A stretch of DNA of 64,000 nt from Oscillospiraceae bacterium (GTDB lineage Bacteria > Bacillota > Clostridia > Oscillospirales > Ruminococcaceae). The notes below the pieces were generated by a model. That model was not told the DNA's origin, made no database searches, and saw only the letters and a program-made list of their open reading frames with translations. Position 1 is the first letter of the stretch. The number at the start of each line of letters is the position of its first letter. The stretch lies in NCBI GenBank assembly GCA_017473015.1, contig JAFUNP010000007.1:1-64000 (forward strand), written 5' to 3'. Position numbers and translations under genes: made by a program. Below are positions 44,057-53,659 of this stretch, piece after piece.

Positions 44057-47000
44057 ATGCTTTTAAAAGAAATTATCCGCACTGCTGAATTCTCCAGACT
44101 GATGGAGGAAGTAAACAGCTACCGACAGCCTATAGCTCTTTTCGGTCTGTCCCGCACTGCCCGTGCCGCCTTTATTGCGGCTGTGGCCCAGGTGACCGGC
44201 CGCCATGTATTGGTGCTGACAAAGGACGAGCGCACCACCAGCCGTATGGTGGACGATGTGTCCTTTTTCACTGATGGCGCCCAGGCTTTCTCCACCCGTG
44301 ACCTTACCTTGCGCCCGCTGGAAAGCTTTTCCCGTGAATACGAATACCGCAGAATAAAGACGCTGGGCAACCTGGTTGGCGGCAGAGCCAAAATAGTTAT
44401 CAGTCCAGTGGACGCTGCAATGATGTATACCATGCCAAGGGAAAAATTCCTGGCCAATACACTGACTATAAAAGACACTGATATTGTCAACCGTGACAGT
44501 CTGGTGCAAAGCCTGGTGAATGCCGGCTATATCCGCCGTGAAATGGTGGAAGGTGCCGGTCAGTTTGCTGTGCGCGGTGATATTATCGACCTGTACACCC
44601 CTGATATGACAGCCCCTGTCCGTATCGAACTGTGGGGTGATGAAATAGACCGTATCAATACCTTTGATATCGAAACCCAGCGCCGACGGGAGCAGATTAA
44701 AAAAGTGCACATATCTCCTGTAAAGGAAGTGCTGTTCACCGACTGTGACGATGCCCTGCAGGCAATTCACACATTCAGAAAAACTCTCACCACAAAGCAG
44801 AGAGAAAATTTTGACATCGCCAGCGAAAAAGAGGTTATCACTCTGGAAAACGGTATGATGCCGCGGTCAATGGACAAATATATTTCCATCTGTTATGAAA
44901 ACAAAGCCACACTTTTTGATTATCTGGACAATCCTGTGATTTTCCTTGATGACTGGAGTGCGGTAAAGGAAAGCTACGCCAATATTATCTGGCAGAACAA
45001 TCAGGATATAGAAAGTCTGCTGACTGAAAAGATAATCGCCAAAGGTATGGAAGAATTCTATGCCCCACAGCCTTACCTGATTTCACAGTTTAAAAACAAC
45101 GCCACCATTGTGGCGGAAGATTTTGTCCGCACCACTGCAGATTTTGCCCTGTCACAGATTATCTCCGTGTCCTGCCACGCCACTGCCGGATGGGGCGGTG
45201 AATACAAGGTGCTGGCGGAAGATATTACAAATATGACCGGCCAGGGCTACAAGGTGGTTATCCTTGCAGGTACGCCAAAATCTGCCCAGACTCTGGCAGG
45301 GGATTTGCAGGATATGGGCTTTGACGCCATCTATATCGAAAAAGACACCCTGCTGAAACCGGGCGCTGTGGCCGTGGCTGCCGGCAGAACCCATCAGGGC
45401 TTTGAACTGCCGCTGCAGAAGCTGTGCCTTATCACAGGTCACAAACGGAATGTTCTGCCACAGAAACCAAAGAAAAAAGACAAAAATGCCCTTACCTCCA
45501 TCGACCAGATTTCCAAAGGTGACTATGTTGTTCACCAGAACTACGGCATTGGTGTTTATGACGGCATCCACAATGTAAGTATGCAGGGCGTAACAAAAGA
45601 TTATCTGCTGATTAAATTTGCCGGCAAGGACAGTTTGTATGTTCCTGTAACCCAGCTGGACCTTATCAGCCGCTACACTTATGCCAAAGACGACGAGAAA
45701 GTAACACTGTCCAAGCTGGGCGGTGAAAGCTGGAACAGAACAAAGCAGAAAGCGCGAAAAGCCACTCAGGAAATGGCCAAAGAACTTATTCAGCTGTATG
45801 CGCGGCGTGAAAAGGCAAAGGGCTTTGCCCACGACCCTGACACAGAATGGCAGCGTGACTTTGAGTCCCGATTTATTTACGAAGAAACAGAAGACCAGCT
45901 GAAATCCATTGCCGAAATCAAACGCGATATGGAATCCGGCTATCCTATGGAACGTCTACTGTGCGGTGATGTTGGCGTAGGCAAAACAGAAGTTGCCCTC
46001 CGTGCTGCTTTCAAAGCAGTTATGAGCGGAAAACAGGTGGCTGTGCTGGTGCCTACCACCGTGCTTGCCTGGCAACATTACAATACTTTTATCCAGCGTA
46101 TGGAAAGTTTCCCTGTGAATATCCAGCTGCTGTCCCGCTTCCGTTCACCGAAACAGCGCCAGGCCACCATCCGAGATATAAATGACGGCGTGGCTGATAT
46201 TGTTATCGGCACTCACGCGCTGATACAGAAAAGTGTAAAATTCAAACGCCTCGGTCTGGTTATCATCGACGAAGAACAGCGTTTCGGTGTTGCCCACAAA
46301 GAAAAACTGGTGGAAGGCTTCACCGGTGTGGATGTGCTCACACTTTCAGCCACACCTATCCCCCGTACACTGTCCATGGCGCTCAACGGCATCCGCGATA
46401 TGTCCACCATTGAACAGCCACCGGTGGACAGAATCCCTATCGAAACCTATGTAAGTGAATATAACGAAAGCATTATTGCGGCTGCACTCAACAGGGAACT
46501 GAACCGCGGAGGCCAGTGCTACTATCTCCACAACCGTGTGGAAACCATTGACCTGTGTGTCCAGCGCGTGCAGAAAATGGCACCGGAGGCCCGTATCGGC
46601 GTTGCCCACGGCAAAATGGACGAAGCCAGCCTGTCTGCAGTATGGCAGCAGCTGATGAACGGCGAAATCGATATTCTGGTGTGTACCACCATTATTGAAA
46701 CAGGTATTGACGTTTCCAACGCCAACACCCTTGTTATTGAAGATGCAGACTATATGGGCCTGGCACAGCTGTATCAGATACGCGGCCGCGTAGGCCGTTC
46801 CACCCGCAAAGCCTATGCCTACTTCACTTTCAGAAAAGACAAAGTTTTGAATGAAATTGCGGTAAAGCGTCTCAACGCAATCAAAGAGTTCACCAGTTTT
46901 GGCTCGGGCTTTAAAATCGCCATGCGCGACTTGCAGATTCGTGGCGCAGGCAGTATTCTGGGCAAAACCCAGTCCGGATTTATGATGAGCATCGGCTATG

Positions 47001-47509
47001 ATTTGTATATCAAACTGCTGAACCAGGCCATCGCCATCGAAAAAGGGGAAACAGTGAAAACAGAAAAATCTGACTGTGTCATCGATATTTCTGTGGATGC
47101 ATTCATTCCTGACAGCTTTATCACATCAACTGCCAACAGGATAGAAGCGTATAAGCGTATCGCCTCTCTGGAAACAGAGGATGATGTTTCTGACCTGATT
47201 GACGAACTGGTGGACCGCTACGGCGATGTGCCGGACAGCGTAATGGGTCTGGTGGATATATCCCTGCTGCGTGTGCTGGCTGCATCACTGGGTATTACCG
47301 AAATTGTCCAGCGCAAGGACAATATTATATTCTATGGCAGCAGATATGGCGAAATAGATATGATGAAATTCCTGAAAGATGTGCCGTACAAAATCGGTAT
47401 CAATTCCACCGATAAACCGTATATTTCAGCCCGGATACCATCCGGCAAACCACCGCTGCAGGTTATGAATGATGTACTGCATATACTGAAAGAATGTAAA
47501 GCGGAATAA
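44057..47509 (+). CDS. mfd: transcription-repair coupling factor Mfd
   Basis: Mfd removes stalled RNA polymerase and recruits UvrA for repair. The 1150-residue protein has an N-terminal UvrB-like region, an RNA-polymerase-interaction module beginning GDYVVHQNYGIGVYDGI near 490, helicase motif I CGDVGVGKTEVALRAAFKA near 636, motif II IDEEQRFGV near 738, and motif VI RGRVGRSTRKAYAYF near 910, followed by the TRG and C-terminal domains. Length is normal. The ATG follows AGAGGAT. A terminator ends the transcript. Confidence 0.98.
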   Translation: MLLKEIIRTAEFSRLMEEVNSYRQPIALFGLSRTARAAFIAAVAQVTGRHVLVLTKDERTTSRMVDDVSFFTDGAQAFSTRDLTLRPLESFSREYEYRRIKTLGNLVGGRAKIVISPVDAAMMYTMPREKFLANTLTIKDTDIVNRDSLVQSLVNAGYIRREMVEGAGQFAVRGDIIDLYTPDMTAPVRIELWGDEIDRINTFDIETQRRREQIKKVHISPVKEVLFTDCDDALQAIHTFRKTLTTKQRENFDIASEKEVITLENGMMPRSMDKYISICYENKATLFDYLDNPVIFLDDWSAVKESYANIIWQNNQDIESLLTEKIIAKGMEEFYAPQPYLISQFKNNATIVAEDFVRTTADFALSQIISVSCHATAGWGGEYKVLAEDITNMTGQGYKVVILAGTPKSAQTLAGDLQDMGFDAIYIEKDTLLKPGAVAVAAGRTHQGFELPLQKLCLITGHKRNVLPQKPKKKDKNALTSIDQISKGDYVVHQNYGIGVYDGIHNVSMQGVTKDYLLIKFAGKDSLYVPVTQLDLISRYTYAKDDEKVTLSKLGGESWNRTKQKARKATQEMAKELIQLYARREKAKGFAHDPDTEWQRDFESRFIYEETEDQLKSIAEIKRDMESGYPMERLLCGDVGVGKTEVALRAAFKAVMSGKQVAVLVPTTVLAWQHYNTFIQRMESFPVNIQLLSRFRSPKQRQATIRDINDGVADIVIGTHALIQKSVKFKRLGLVIIDEEQRFGVAHKEKLVEGFTGVDVLTLSATPIPRTLSMALNGIRDMSTIEQPPVDRIPIETYVSEYNESIIAAALNRELNRGGQCYYLHNRVETIDLCVQRVQKMAPEARIGVAHGKMDEASLSAVWQQLMNGEIDILVCTTIIETGIDVSNANTLVIEDADYMGLAQLYQIRGRVGRSTRKAYAYFTFRKDKVLNEIAVKRLNAIKEFTSFGSGFKIAMRDLQIRGAGSILGKTQSGFMMSIGYDLYIKLLNQAIAIEKGETVKTEKSDCVIDISVDAFIPDSFITSTANRIEAYKRIASLETEDDVSDLIDELVDRYGDVPDSVMGLVDISLLRVLAASLGITEIVQRKDNIIFYGSRYGEIDMMKFLKDVPYKIGINSTDKPYISARIPSGKPPLQVMNDVLHILKECKAE

Positions 47510-47516
47510 TATAAAG

Positions 47517-47548
47517 CAAAAAAGCTGCGGTTTAATCGCAGCTTTTAC
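47517..47548. terminator. terminator between mfd and typA
   Basis: The stem AAAGCTGCG/CGCAGCTTT is flanked by A4 and T4 and can serve both converging genes. Confidence 0.9.
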
Positions 47549-47561
47549 TTTTATCTGTTTA

Positions 47562-49391
47562 TTATTTCTTTTTTGCTCTGGAGATGATTCTTGCTCTTTC
47601 AGCGTGGTCCAGAATAGCTTTTCTGATACGCAGACTCTTTGGTGTTACTTCCACCAGTTCGTCAGGTGCCAGGAATTCCAGACATTCTTCCAGACTCATC
47701 TTTTTAGGTGGGATAAGACGGAGAGCATCGTCAGAACCAGATGCACGTGTGTTTGTCAGGTGCTTTGTTTTACATACATTTACTGTCAGGTCGTCAGATT
47801 TTGGACTGTAACCTACAACCATGCCTGCGTATACAGGTACGCCTGCTTCGATAAACAGCACGCCTCTTTCCTGTGCGTTGTACAGACCATAAGTGATGGA
47901 TGTGCCTGTTTCAAATGCAACCAGAGAACCTGTGTTTCTTGTAGGCAGTTCGCCTGTGTAATCTTTGTAACCGTCAAAGATTGTGTTCATTACGCCGCTG
48001 CCTTTTGTATCTGTCAGAAATTCACTTCTGTAACCGAACAGACCACGGGACGGAATTTTCATTTCAATTCTCATTCTGTTTTCGCCCTGTGGTGTCATAT
48101 TTACCAGTTCAGCTTTGCGGCTGGACAGTTTTTCGATTACGCTGCCCTGGAATTCTGTTGGCACATCGATAACCACATGTTCAAATGGTTCCAGTTTTCT
48201 GCCGTCTTCTTCTTTCATCAGAACCCTTGGTGGTGAAACCTGGAATTCATAGCCTTCTCTTCTCATATTTTCAATGAGGATGGACAGATGCATTTCGCCA
48301 CGGCCCATTACTTTGAAGCTTTCGCTGCTTGTGGAGTCTTCCACTCTCAGTGCCACGTCTTTCAGCAGTTCTCTCTGCAGTCTTTCGCGAATCTGGCGGC
48401 TTGTTACGAATTTACCTTCTTTGCCTGCAAATGGTGAATCGTTTACAGCAAATGTCATTTCAACTGTAGGGTCATCGATTGCTACAAATGGCAGAGGCTG
48501 TACACAGTCAGGTGAACAGATTGTGTTGCCGATTGTTACATCTTCCAGACCGGAAACAATCACAATGTCACCGCTGCTGGCTGTTTCTACTGCCACTCTG
48601 TTTGTGCCTTCAAAAGCATACAGAGCTGTGATTTTGCCGCGGCGGCGTACAGTTTCGTCGTGCCAGTCGCATACTACAACTTCCTGACCAACTTTTACGC
48701 TGCCTTTTTCGATACGGCCGATAGCTGTACGGCCTACGAAGGAGTTGTAGTCAATGTTGGAAACCAGCATTGCAAAGGATTCTTCAGGCTGTACTTCAGG
48801 GCCAGGGATATAGTCCAGTACTGTGTCGAAAATAGGTTTGAAGTCTGTACCGCGTACTTCAGGTGAATAGTTTGCGATACCTTCGCGGCCGGAGCAGAAC
48901 AGCATTGGGCTGTCCAGCTGTTCGTCTGTAGCGCCCAGGTCCATAAGCAGCAGCAGGATTTCGTCAATGATTTCCTTGATGCGTGCGTCAGGACGGTCGA
49001 TTTTGTTTACGATGATTACGATTGACAGGTTCTGTGCCAGAGCTTTTTCCAGAACGAAACGGGTCTGTGGCATTGGGCCTTCTGCAGCGTCAACCAGCAG
49101 CAGTACGCCGTCAACCATTTTCAGTACACGTTCAACTTCGCCGCCGAAGTCGGCGTGGCCAGGAGTGTCAACAATATTTACTTTAACACCGTTGTAGGTG
49201 AAAGAAGCGTTTTTAGCCAGAATGGTGATACCTCTTTCTCTTTCGATATCGCCGGAGTCCATTACTCGGTCGTTTACCACCTGGTTTTCTCTGAATGTAC
49301 CGCTCTGCTTCAGCATACCGTCAACCAGAGTAGTTTTACCGTGGTCAACGTGAGCGATAATAGCTATATTTCTTAAATCTTCTCTTCTCAT
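47562..49391 (-). CDS. typA: translational GTPase TypA/BipA
   Basis: TypA is a ribosome-associated GTPase of the EF-G/LepA group involved in ribosome assembly and stress adaptation. The 609-residue protein has G1 AHVDHGKTTL near 14-23, the switch I threonine in ERGITI, G3 DTPGHADFG, G4 NKIDRPDAR, then EF-G-like domains and the TypA-specific C-terminal domain (SGVMNTIFDGY, GLYNAQERG). The start follows GGAGGTT. It is monocistronic. Confidence 0.98.
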   Translation of the reverse strand: MRREDLRNIAIIAHVDHGKTTLVDGMLKQSGTFRENQVVNDRVMDSGDIERERGITILAKNASFTYNGVKVNIVDTPGHADFGGEVERVLKMVDGVLLLVDAAEGPMPQTRFVLEKALAQNLSIVIIVNKIDRPDARIKEIIDEILLLLMDLGATDEQLDSPMLFCSGREGIANYSPEVRGTDFKPIFDTVLDYIPGPEVQPEESFAMLVSNIDYNSFVGRTAIGRIEKGSVKVGQEVVVCDWHDETVRRRGKITALYAFEGTNRVAVETASSGDIVIVSGLEDVTIGNTICSPDCVQPLPFVAIDDPTVEMTFAVNDSPFAGKEGKFVTSRQIRERLQRELLKDVALRVEDSTSSESFKVMGRGEMHLSILIENMRREGYEFQVSPPRVLMKEEDGRKLEPFEHVVIDVPTEFQGSVIEKLSSRKAELVNMTPQGENRMRIEMKIPSRGLFGYRSEFLTDTKGSGVMNTIFDGYKDYTGELPTRNTGSLVAFETGTSITYGLYNAQERGVLFIEAGVPVYAGMVVGYSPKSDDLTVNVCKTKHLTNTRASGSDDALRLIPPKKMSLEECLEFLAPDELVEVTPKSLRIRKAILDHAERARIISRAKKK

Positions 49392-49673
49392 ATAACCTCC
49401 ACTATACTAAAAAGAACACTATTTCAAAACATTTACACTTTATAATACTACTATTTGCGCATATAATCAAGATATTTTCGTTCAAAACAGAGAATTTTTT
49501 GTGGTTTTATGGTGAAAATGCTAAAATCATCGTCCCGAAAGTTTATTTTATAAAAAATTAACATTTTTATACTGCAACAATAAAAATCTGTTAATATTTG
49601 AAAGGTAGAATGAAAGAAGCGGATATTTTGGACAGCTACACAAATATTGCAGATATATTATTTATAATATATT
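49392..49673. other. gene-free AT-rich region upstream of ruvC
   Basis: No gene or clear repeat is seen. It should hold the typA promoter (minus strand). A GGTAGAAT stretch at 49603-49610 lacks a suitable -35 box. Confidence 0.4.
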
Positions 49674-49702
49674 TTGCATTTGCATTACAGATATGCTATA
49701 AT
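49674..49702 (+). promoter_or_regulatory. sigma-A promoter for ruvCAB
   Basis: TTGCAT (49674-49679) and a perfect TATAAT (49697-49702) have a 17-bp spacer, and TG stands one base before the -10 box (extended -10). The start codon is 41 bp downstream. Confidence 0.7.
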
Positions 49703-49743
49703 TAATTAGTTAAATTATAAGTATTATGGAGAGGTGTGTAATT

Positions 49744-50247
49744 TTGAGAATTCTGGGTATTGACCCGGGCTATGCCATAGTGGGTTATGGCGTGCTGGAA
49801 TATGAAAAAAATAAATTCTGGCCGGTGGAATACGGTGCCATCACCACCCAGGCTCACACCGACTTTCAGGAAAGGCTGAAAGAGGTTTTTACCAGCGTGG
49901 ACGAGGTTATGAAACGCACACAGCCGGAAGCACTGGCTATTGAAAAGCTGTTTTTCACCACCAATCAGAAAACTGTTATTCAGGTGGCTCAGGCCCGCGG
50001 CGTTATACTGCTGGCGGCATCAATCAACGGCATACCGGTGTACGAATACACACCGCTGCAGATAAAACAGTCGGTTACCGGTTACGGCAAAGCCATTAAA
50101 ACACAGGTGCAGGATATGACCAAGCGAATTCTCCGTCTGGAAAAAGTGCCTAAACCCGACGACACTGCCGACCGGCTGGCGGTGGCGATCTGTCACGGTT
50201 ACTCATACCGCTCCAAATTATTTACACAGATAGGAAAAACATTATGA
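49744..50247 (+). CDS. ruvC: Holliday-junction resolvase RuvC
   Basis: RuvC cuts Holliday junctions during recombinational repair. I choose a TTG start at 49744 (167 aa, MRILGIDPGYAIVGYG), since GGAGAGGTG is 7-8 nt before it and RuvC normally begins two or three residues before GIDPG. The ATG at 49726 would put that site inside the gene. The catalytic acids are in GIDPG (D7), AIEKLFF and DDTADRLAVA near the C-terminus. The stop overlaps the ruvA start by 4 nt (ATGA). Confidence 0.95.
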   Translation: MRILGIDPGYAIVGYGVLEYEKNKFWPVEYGAITTQAHTDFQERLKEVFTSVDEVMKRTQPEALAIEKLFFTTNQKTVIQVAQARGVILLAASINGIPVYEYTPLQIKQSVTGYGKAIKTQVQDMTKRILRLEKVPKPDDTADRLAVAICHGYSYRSKLFTQIGKTL

Positions 50248-50849
50248 TATACAGTCTTACAGGTATTTTACAGGAAAAAACACCGGATACGGTGGTTATA
50301 GATGTACAGGGCGTTGGTTTTGTGCTGGCTGTTCCGTCCATAGTGCGGGGTGTGCTGCCGGATGTAGGTCAGAAATGCACTCTGTACACCTATCTTTCAG
50401 TAAAGGAAGATGCCCTGGATCTGTACGGCTTTGCCGACAGGGCAGAACAGAAAACCTTTAAAACCCTTATTTCCGTTTCCGGAGTAGGCCCTAAAGCTGG
50501 CCTTGCCATTCTGTCGGTGCTTTCGCCGCAGAAAATCGCCCTGGCAGTGACCACAGGCGATTACAAAGCTTTCACAGCGGCCAACGGCGTAGGTCCTAAA
50601 GTGGCACAGAGAATAGTGCTGGAACTGAAGGGCAAATTTTCCAATGATTCCATTGCTGGTGTGGAAATGTCCGGCGTGAGCGCAGTGGTACAGTCTGCAG
50701 GCGCAGTCAGCCAGGCTATCAGCGCACTTGTGGCACTGGGCTACAATCAGAGCCAGGCGGCGCTGGCAGTTTCCAAACTGGACGGCACACAGGATGTGCA
50801 GACACTTATCAAACAGGCGCTTAAACTGATTGCAGGAGGTAAACTTTAA
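50244..50849 (+). CDS. ruvA: Holliday-junction branch-migration protein RuvA
   Basis: RuvA binds four-way junctions as a tetramer and loads RuvB. The 201-residue protein has an N-terminal OB fold ([23 protein letters not shown]), tandem helix-hairpin-helix motifs ([16 protein letters not shown] and [19 protein letters not shown]), a flexible linker, and a C-terminal RuvB-binding domain ([18 protein letters not shown]). It overlaps ruvC by 4 nt and shares TAATG with ruvB, so the three genes are tightly coupled. Confidence 0.97.
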   Translation: MIYSLTGILQEKTPDTVVIDVQGVGFVLAVPSIVRGVLPDVGQKCTLYTYLSVKEDALDLYGFADRAEQKTFKTLISVSGVGPKAGLAILSVLSPQKIALAVTTGDYKAFTAANGVGPKVAQRIVLELKGKFSNDSIAGVEMSGVSAVVQSAGAVSQAISALVALGYNQSQAALAVSKLDGTQDVQTLIKQALKLIAGGKL

Positions 50850-51910
50850 TGAATGTTATCGGCTTTCAGGATGCTGACAGGCTGGTCAGCACCCGTGCAA
50901 TGCAGGAAGACAATGAAAATGAAAACTCCCTGCGACCGAAATCATTAAGCGAATATATCGGTCAGGAAAAACTGAAGGACAATCTGGAGATATATCTCCA
51001 GGCTGCAAAAATGCGCGGCGAGGCTCTGGACCACACACTGCTGTATGGCCCTCCCGGCCTTGGTAAAACCACACTGGCCGGGGTAATAGCCAATGAAATG
51101 GGTGTAAATATCCGTGTTACCAGTGGCCCTGCCATTGAAAAACCGGGCGACCTGGCAGCCCTGCTGACAAACCTTGAGGACGGTGATGTGCTGTTTATTG
51201 ACGAAATTCACCGTATGTCCCGTCAGGTAGAGGAAGTTCTATATCCTGCCCTGGAAGACTTTGCCCTGGATATTATCATCGGCAAAGGCCCGTCAGCACA
51301 GTCTATCAGAATCAACCTGCCACAGTTCACCCTTATCGGTGCAACCACCCGTGCAGGCCAGATTTCATCACCTCTCCGTGACCGTTTCGGCGTACAGCTG
51401 AAGCTGGAGATGTACAGCCACGAAGAACTGGCAAAAATCATTATGCGTTCCGCCGGTATTCTGGGCATTGACTGCACCCACGACGGCGCAATTGCCTTGG
51501 CAAAATGCTCCCGCGGTACACCTCGTGTGGCCAATCGCCTGCTGCGCCGTGTAAGAGATTTTGCACAGATTAAAGGCAATGGCGTTATTGACTACGATAT
51601 AGCCATGGCCTCACTGCAGAGAATGGAAATCGACTCTCTGGGGCTGGACAATCTGGACCGCACACTGATGCGTGCCATCATCAATATGTATTCCGGCGGA
51701 CCTGTAGGTCTGGAAACACTGGCAGCGGCCATCGGTGAAGAAGCCATCACCCTGGAAGATGTGTGCGAACCATACCTGATGCAGCTGGGGTTCCTTTCCC
51801 GCACACCACGCGGCAGAATAGTGACAAACCTGGCGTATCAGCATCTTAATATAAAAAATCCCAATGCTCCTGACAGCGGCATAGTGCAGCAGAGTCTGGA
51901 GGATTTGTAA
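50849..51910 (+). CDS. ruvB: Holliday-junction branch-migration ATPase RuvB
   Basis: RuvB is the AAA+ motor that drives branch migration with RuvA. The 353 residues contain Walker [12 protein letters not shown] near 64-74, Walker [10 protein letters not shown] near 113-121, sensor 1 GATTRAG, the Arg-finger region SPLRDRFG and a winged-helix C-terminus with the SRTPRGR element. The ribosome site is GCAGGAGG. The stop is followed by repetitive DNA, without an obvious simple terminator. Confidence 0.98.
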   Translation: MNVIGFQDADRLVSTRAMQEDNENENSLRPKSLSEYIGQEKLKDNLEIYLQAAKMRGEALDHTLLYGPPGLGKTTLAGVIANEMGVNIRVTSGPAIEKPGDLAALLTNLEDGDVLFIDEIHRMSRQVEEVLYPALEDFALDIIIGKGPSAQSIRINLPQFTLIGATTRAGQISSPLRDRFGVQLKLEMYSHEELAKIIMRSAGILGIDCTHDGAIALAKCSRGTPRVANRLLRRVRDFAQIKGNGVIDYDIAMASLQRMEIDSLGLDNLDRTLMRAIINMYSGGPVGLETLAAAIGEEAITLEDVCEPYLMQLGFLSRTPRGRIVTNLAYQHLNIKNPNAPDSGIVQQSLEDL

Positions 51911-51914
51911 AAAA

Positions 51915-52046
51915 TAAAAGCCTCCCTTGTTAAAGGGAGATGTCACAGAGAAGCGGTGGCAATTGCCAATCTCTTGCGAGATTGGTTGGCACTTTGTGCG
52001 ACAAAGTGCCCAAAACGTGGGGCGTTGCGACTCGCCCCACACCCCT
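51915..52046. repeat. chain of intergenic hairpins after ruvB
   Basis: Four stems follow each other: a degenerate family A element (CCTCCCTT/AAGGGAG), CCAATCTC/GAGATTGG, a perfect 10-bp GGCACTTTGT/ACAAAGTGCC and a perfect 8-bp GTGGGGCG/CGCCCCAC. They lead into the 147-bp repeat at 52047. Together they fill most of the 341-bp ruvB-glmM gap; no coding potential is seen. Confidence 0.7.
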
Positions 52047-52192
52047 AACGCGGAATATGTACATAACTGCCTTAAATATACAGCGCTACTGCGTGCATTC
52101 CGCACGCAACGCACATCAATGTTGTTCAAACCGCCGGCAAGTACATATTGATTATCAGGAGGGCACTGCATCCCTCCTTACACCACCCCGCA
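52047..52192 (+). repeat. 147-bp structured dispersed repeat, copy A
   Basis: This stretch matches 58006-58153 over its whole length, with most differences in stems or loops. Distant arms AATATGTAC/GTACATATT enclose a TGCGTGC/GCACGCA hairpin (52090-52108), and a GGAGGG/CCCTCC hairpin (52158-52177) follows. It begins AACGCGG and ends CACCCCGC, imperfect inverted ends. It lies 60 bp before glmM in the same orientation. Confidence 0.75.
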
Positions 52193-52251
52193 GATTTAAT
52201 TAAAACAATATAAACACAAAATAATATATTTTCACTTTAAGGAGAAAAACT

Positions 52252-53607
52252 ATGGGCAGACTTTTTGGTACAGACGGCGTTCGCGGCGTAGCAGGCAGCG
52301 AACTGACACCTGAACTGGCAATCAATATAGGCCGTGCAGCAGCACAGGTTCTCACTGGCAAAACAAACCATAAACCTACAGTCCTCATCGGCAAAGACAC
52401 CCGTATTTCCGGCGATATGCTGGAAACAGCGCTGGCAGCAGGCCTGTGCAGCGTAGGTGCTGATGTTCAGCTGGCAGGCGTTGTGCCTACACCGGCCATC
52501 GCTTATCTGGTTAAAAAATACGGCTGTGATGCAGGCGTTGTAATCTCTGCATCCCACAACCCAATGGAATTCAACGGCATTAAAATCTTCTCAGGCGAAG
52601 GCTACAAACTGCCTGACGATGTGGAAAATGAAATCGAAGCACTTATCCTGGATACACCTGAAAAACTGGTGAATGTTACAGGCGGCGACATGGGCACAGT
52701 AAGCAGAATTGATACTGCTGTAAGAGACTATGTGGACCATATCAAAACAGCCTGCACACAGGACCTGTCCGGCATGAAAGTTGTGTTTGACTGTGCAAAC
52801 GGCGCTTCTGCTGCCACAGCACCACTGCTGTTTGGCGAACTGGGCATCGACTGCACATTTATCGGCACAGAGCCTGACGGCACAAACATCAACGCCGGAT
52901 GCGGTTCCACACATATGGAAAAACTGACAGAAATGGTTAAAAACGGCGACTACGACTGCGGTATCGCTTTTGACGGCGACGCTGACAGATGTCTGGCTGT
53001 TGACGAAAAAGGCGACCTGATTGATGGTGACAAAATCATCGCTATCCTTGGCACACGTATGAAATGGGAAGGCAAACTGGCAAAAGATACAGCTGTTGCC
53101 ACAGTAATGTCCAACCTGGGCTTTATGAACCACATGAAAAAGAGAGAAATCAACGTGGCTGTTACAGCAGTTGGCGACAGATATGTTCTGGAAGAAATGC
53201 TGGCCAAAGGTTATAACCTGGGCGGTGAACAGTCCGGTCATGTTATTCTCACAGACTTTGCCACAACAGGTGACGGTCAGCTGACAGCTGTAAGCCTGCT
53301 GAACTACTTTGCAAAAGAAACAGACAAAAAAGCTTCCGGCTTCAACGGCTGCTTCTCCAAATACCCACAGGTTCTCATCAATGTGAAAACAACAAACGAA
53401 GGCAAAGCAAAATATAAAACAGACGAATATATCGAAGGTTTTATCGAATCCAAACAGCAGCAGCTGATGGGCACAGGCCGTGTTCTGGTTCGCCTGTCCG
53501 GTACAGAACCTCTCATCCGTGTAATGGTTGAAGGTCAGGATATGGATGTTATCACAAAGGTAGCAGAAGAAATCGCAGACAAAATCAGAGAACGTCTGGC
53601 AAAATAA
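52252..53607 (+). CDS. glmM: phosphoglucosamine mutase
   Basis: GlmM converts glucosamine-6-phosphate to glucosamine-1-phosphate for UDP-GlcNAc and peptidoglycan. The 451-residue protein has the GTDGVRG opening, the phosphoserine loop SASHNPMEFNGIK (Ser101), the metal loop DGDADRCLAVD near 242-252, the sugar loop GGEQSGH, and the C-terminal phosphate site RLSGTEPLIRVM. The start follows TAAGGAG. It heads a likely operon with the methyltransferase, ecf genes and truA. glmS is not in the window. Confidence 0.98.
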   Translation: MGRLFGTDGVRGVAGSELTPELAINIGRAAAQVLTGKTNHKPTVLIGKDTRISGDMLETALAAGLCSVGADVQLAGVVPTPAIAYLVKKYGCDAGVVISASHNPMEFNGIKIFSGEGYKLPDDVENEIEALILDTPEKLVNVTGGDMGTVSRIDTAVRDYVDHIKTACTQDLSGMKVVFDCANGASAATAPLLFGELGIDCTFIGTEPDGTNINAGCGSTHMEKLTEMVKNGDYDCGIAFDGDADRCLAVDEKGDLIDGDKIIAILGTRMKWEGKLAKDTAVATVMSNLGFMNHMKKREINVAVTAVGDRYVLEEMLAKGYNLGGEQSGHVILTDFATTGDGQLTAVSLLNYFAKETDKKASGFNGCFSKYPQVLINVKTTNEGKAKYKTDEYIEGFIESKQQQLMGTGRVLVRLSGTEPLIRVMVEGQDMDVITKVAEEIADKIRERLAK

Positions 53608-53659
53608 TCACAGAAATATCACTACATATTACTAAAATTGACAGATAAAGGACTTTATA

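Noticed and set aside
51915-52192. tRNA or rRNA-like RNA gene in the ruvB-glmM gap
   Set aside because: There is no T-arm consensus, anticodon arm order or CCA end; the stems are simple hairpins shared with other intergenic regions.
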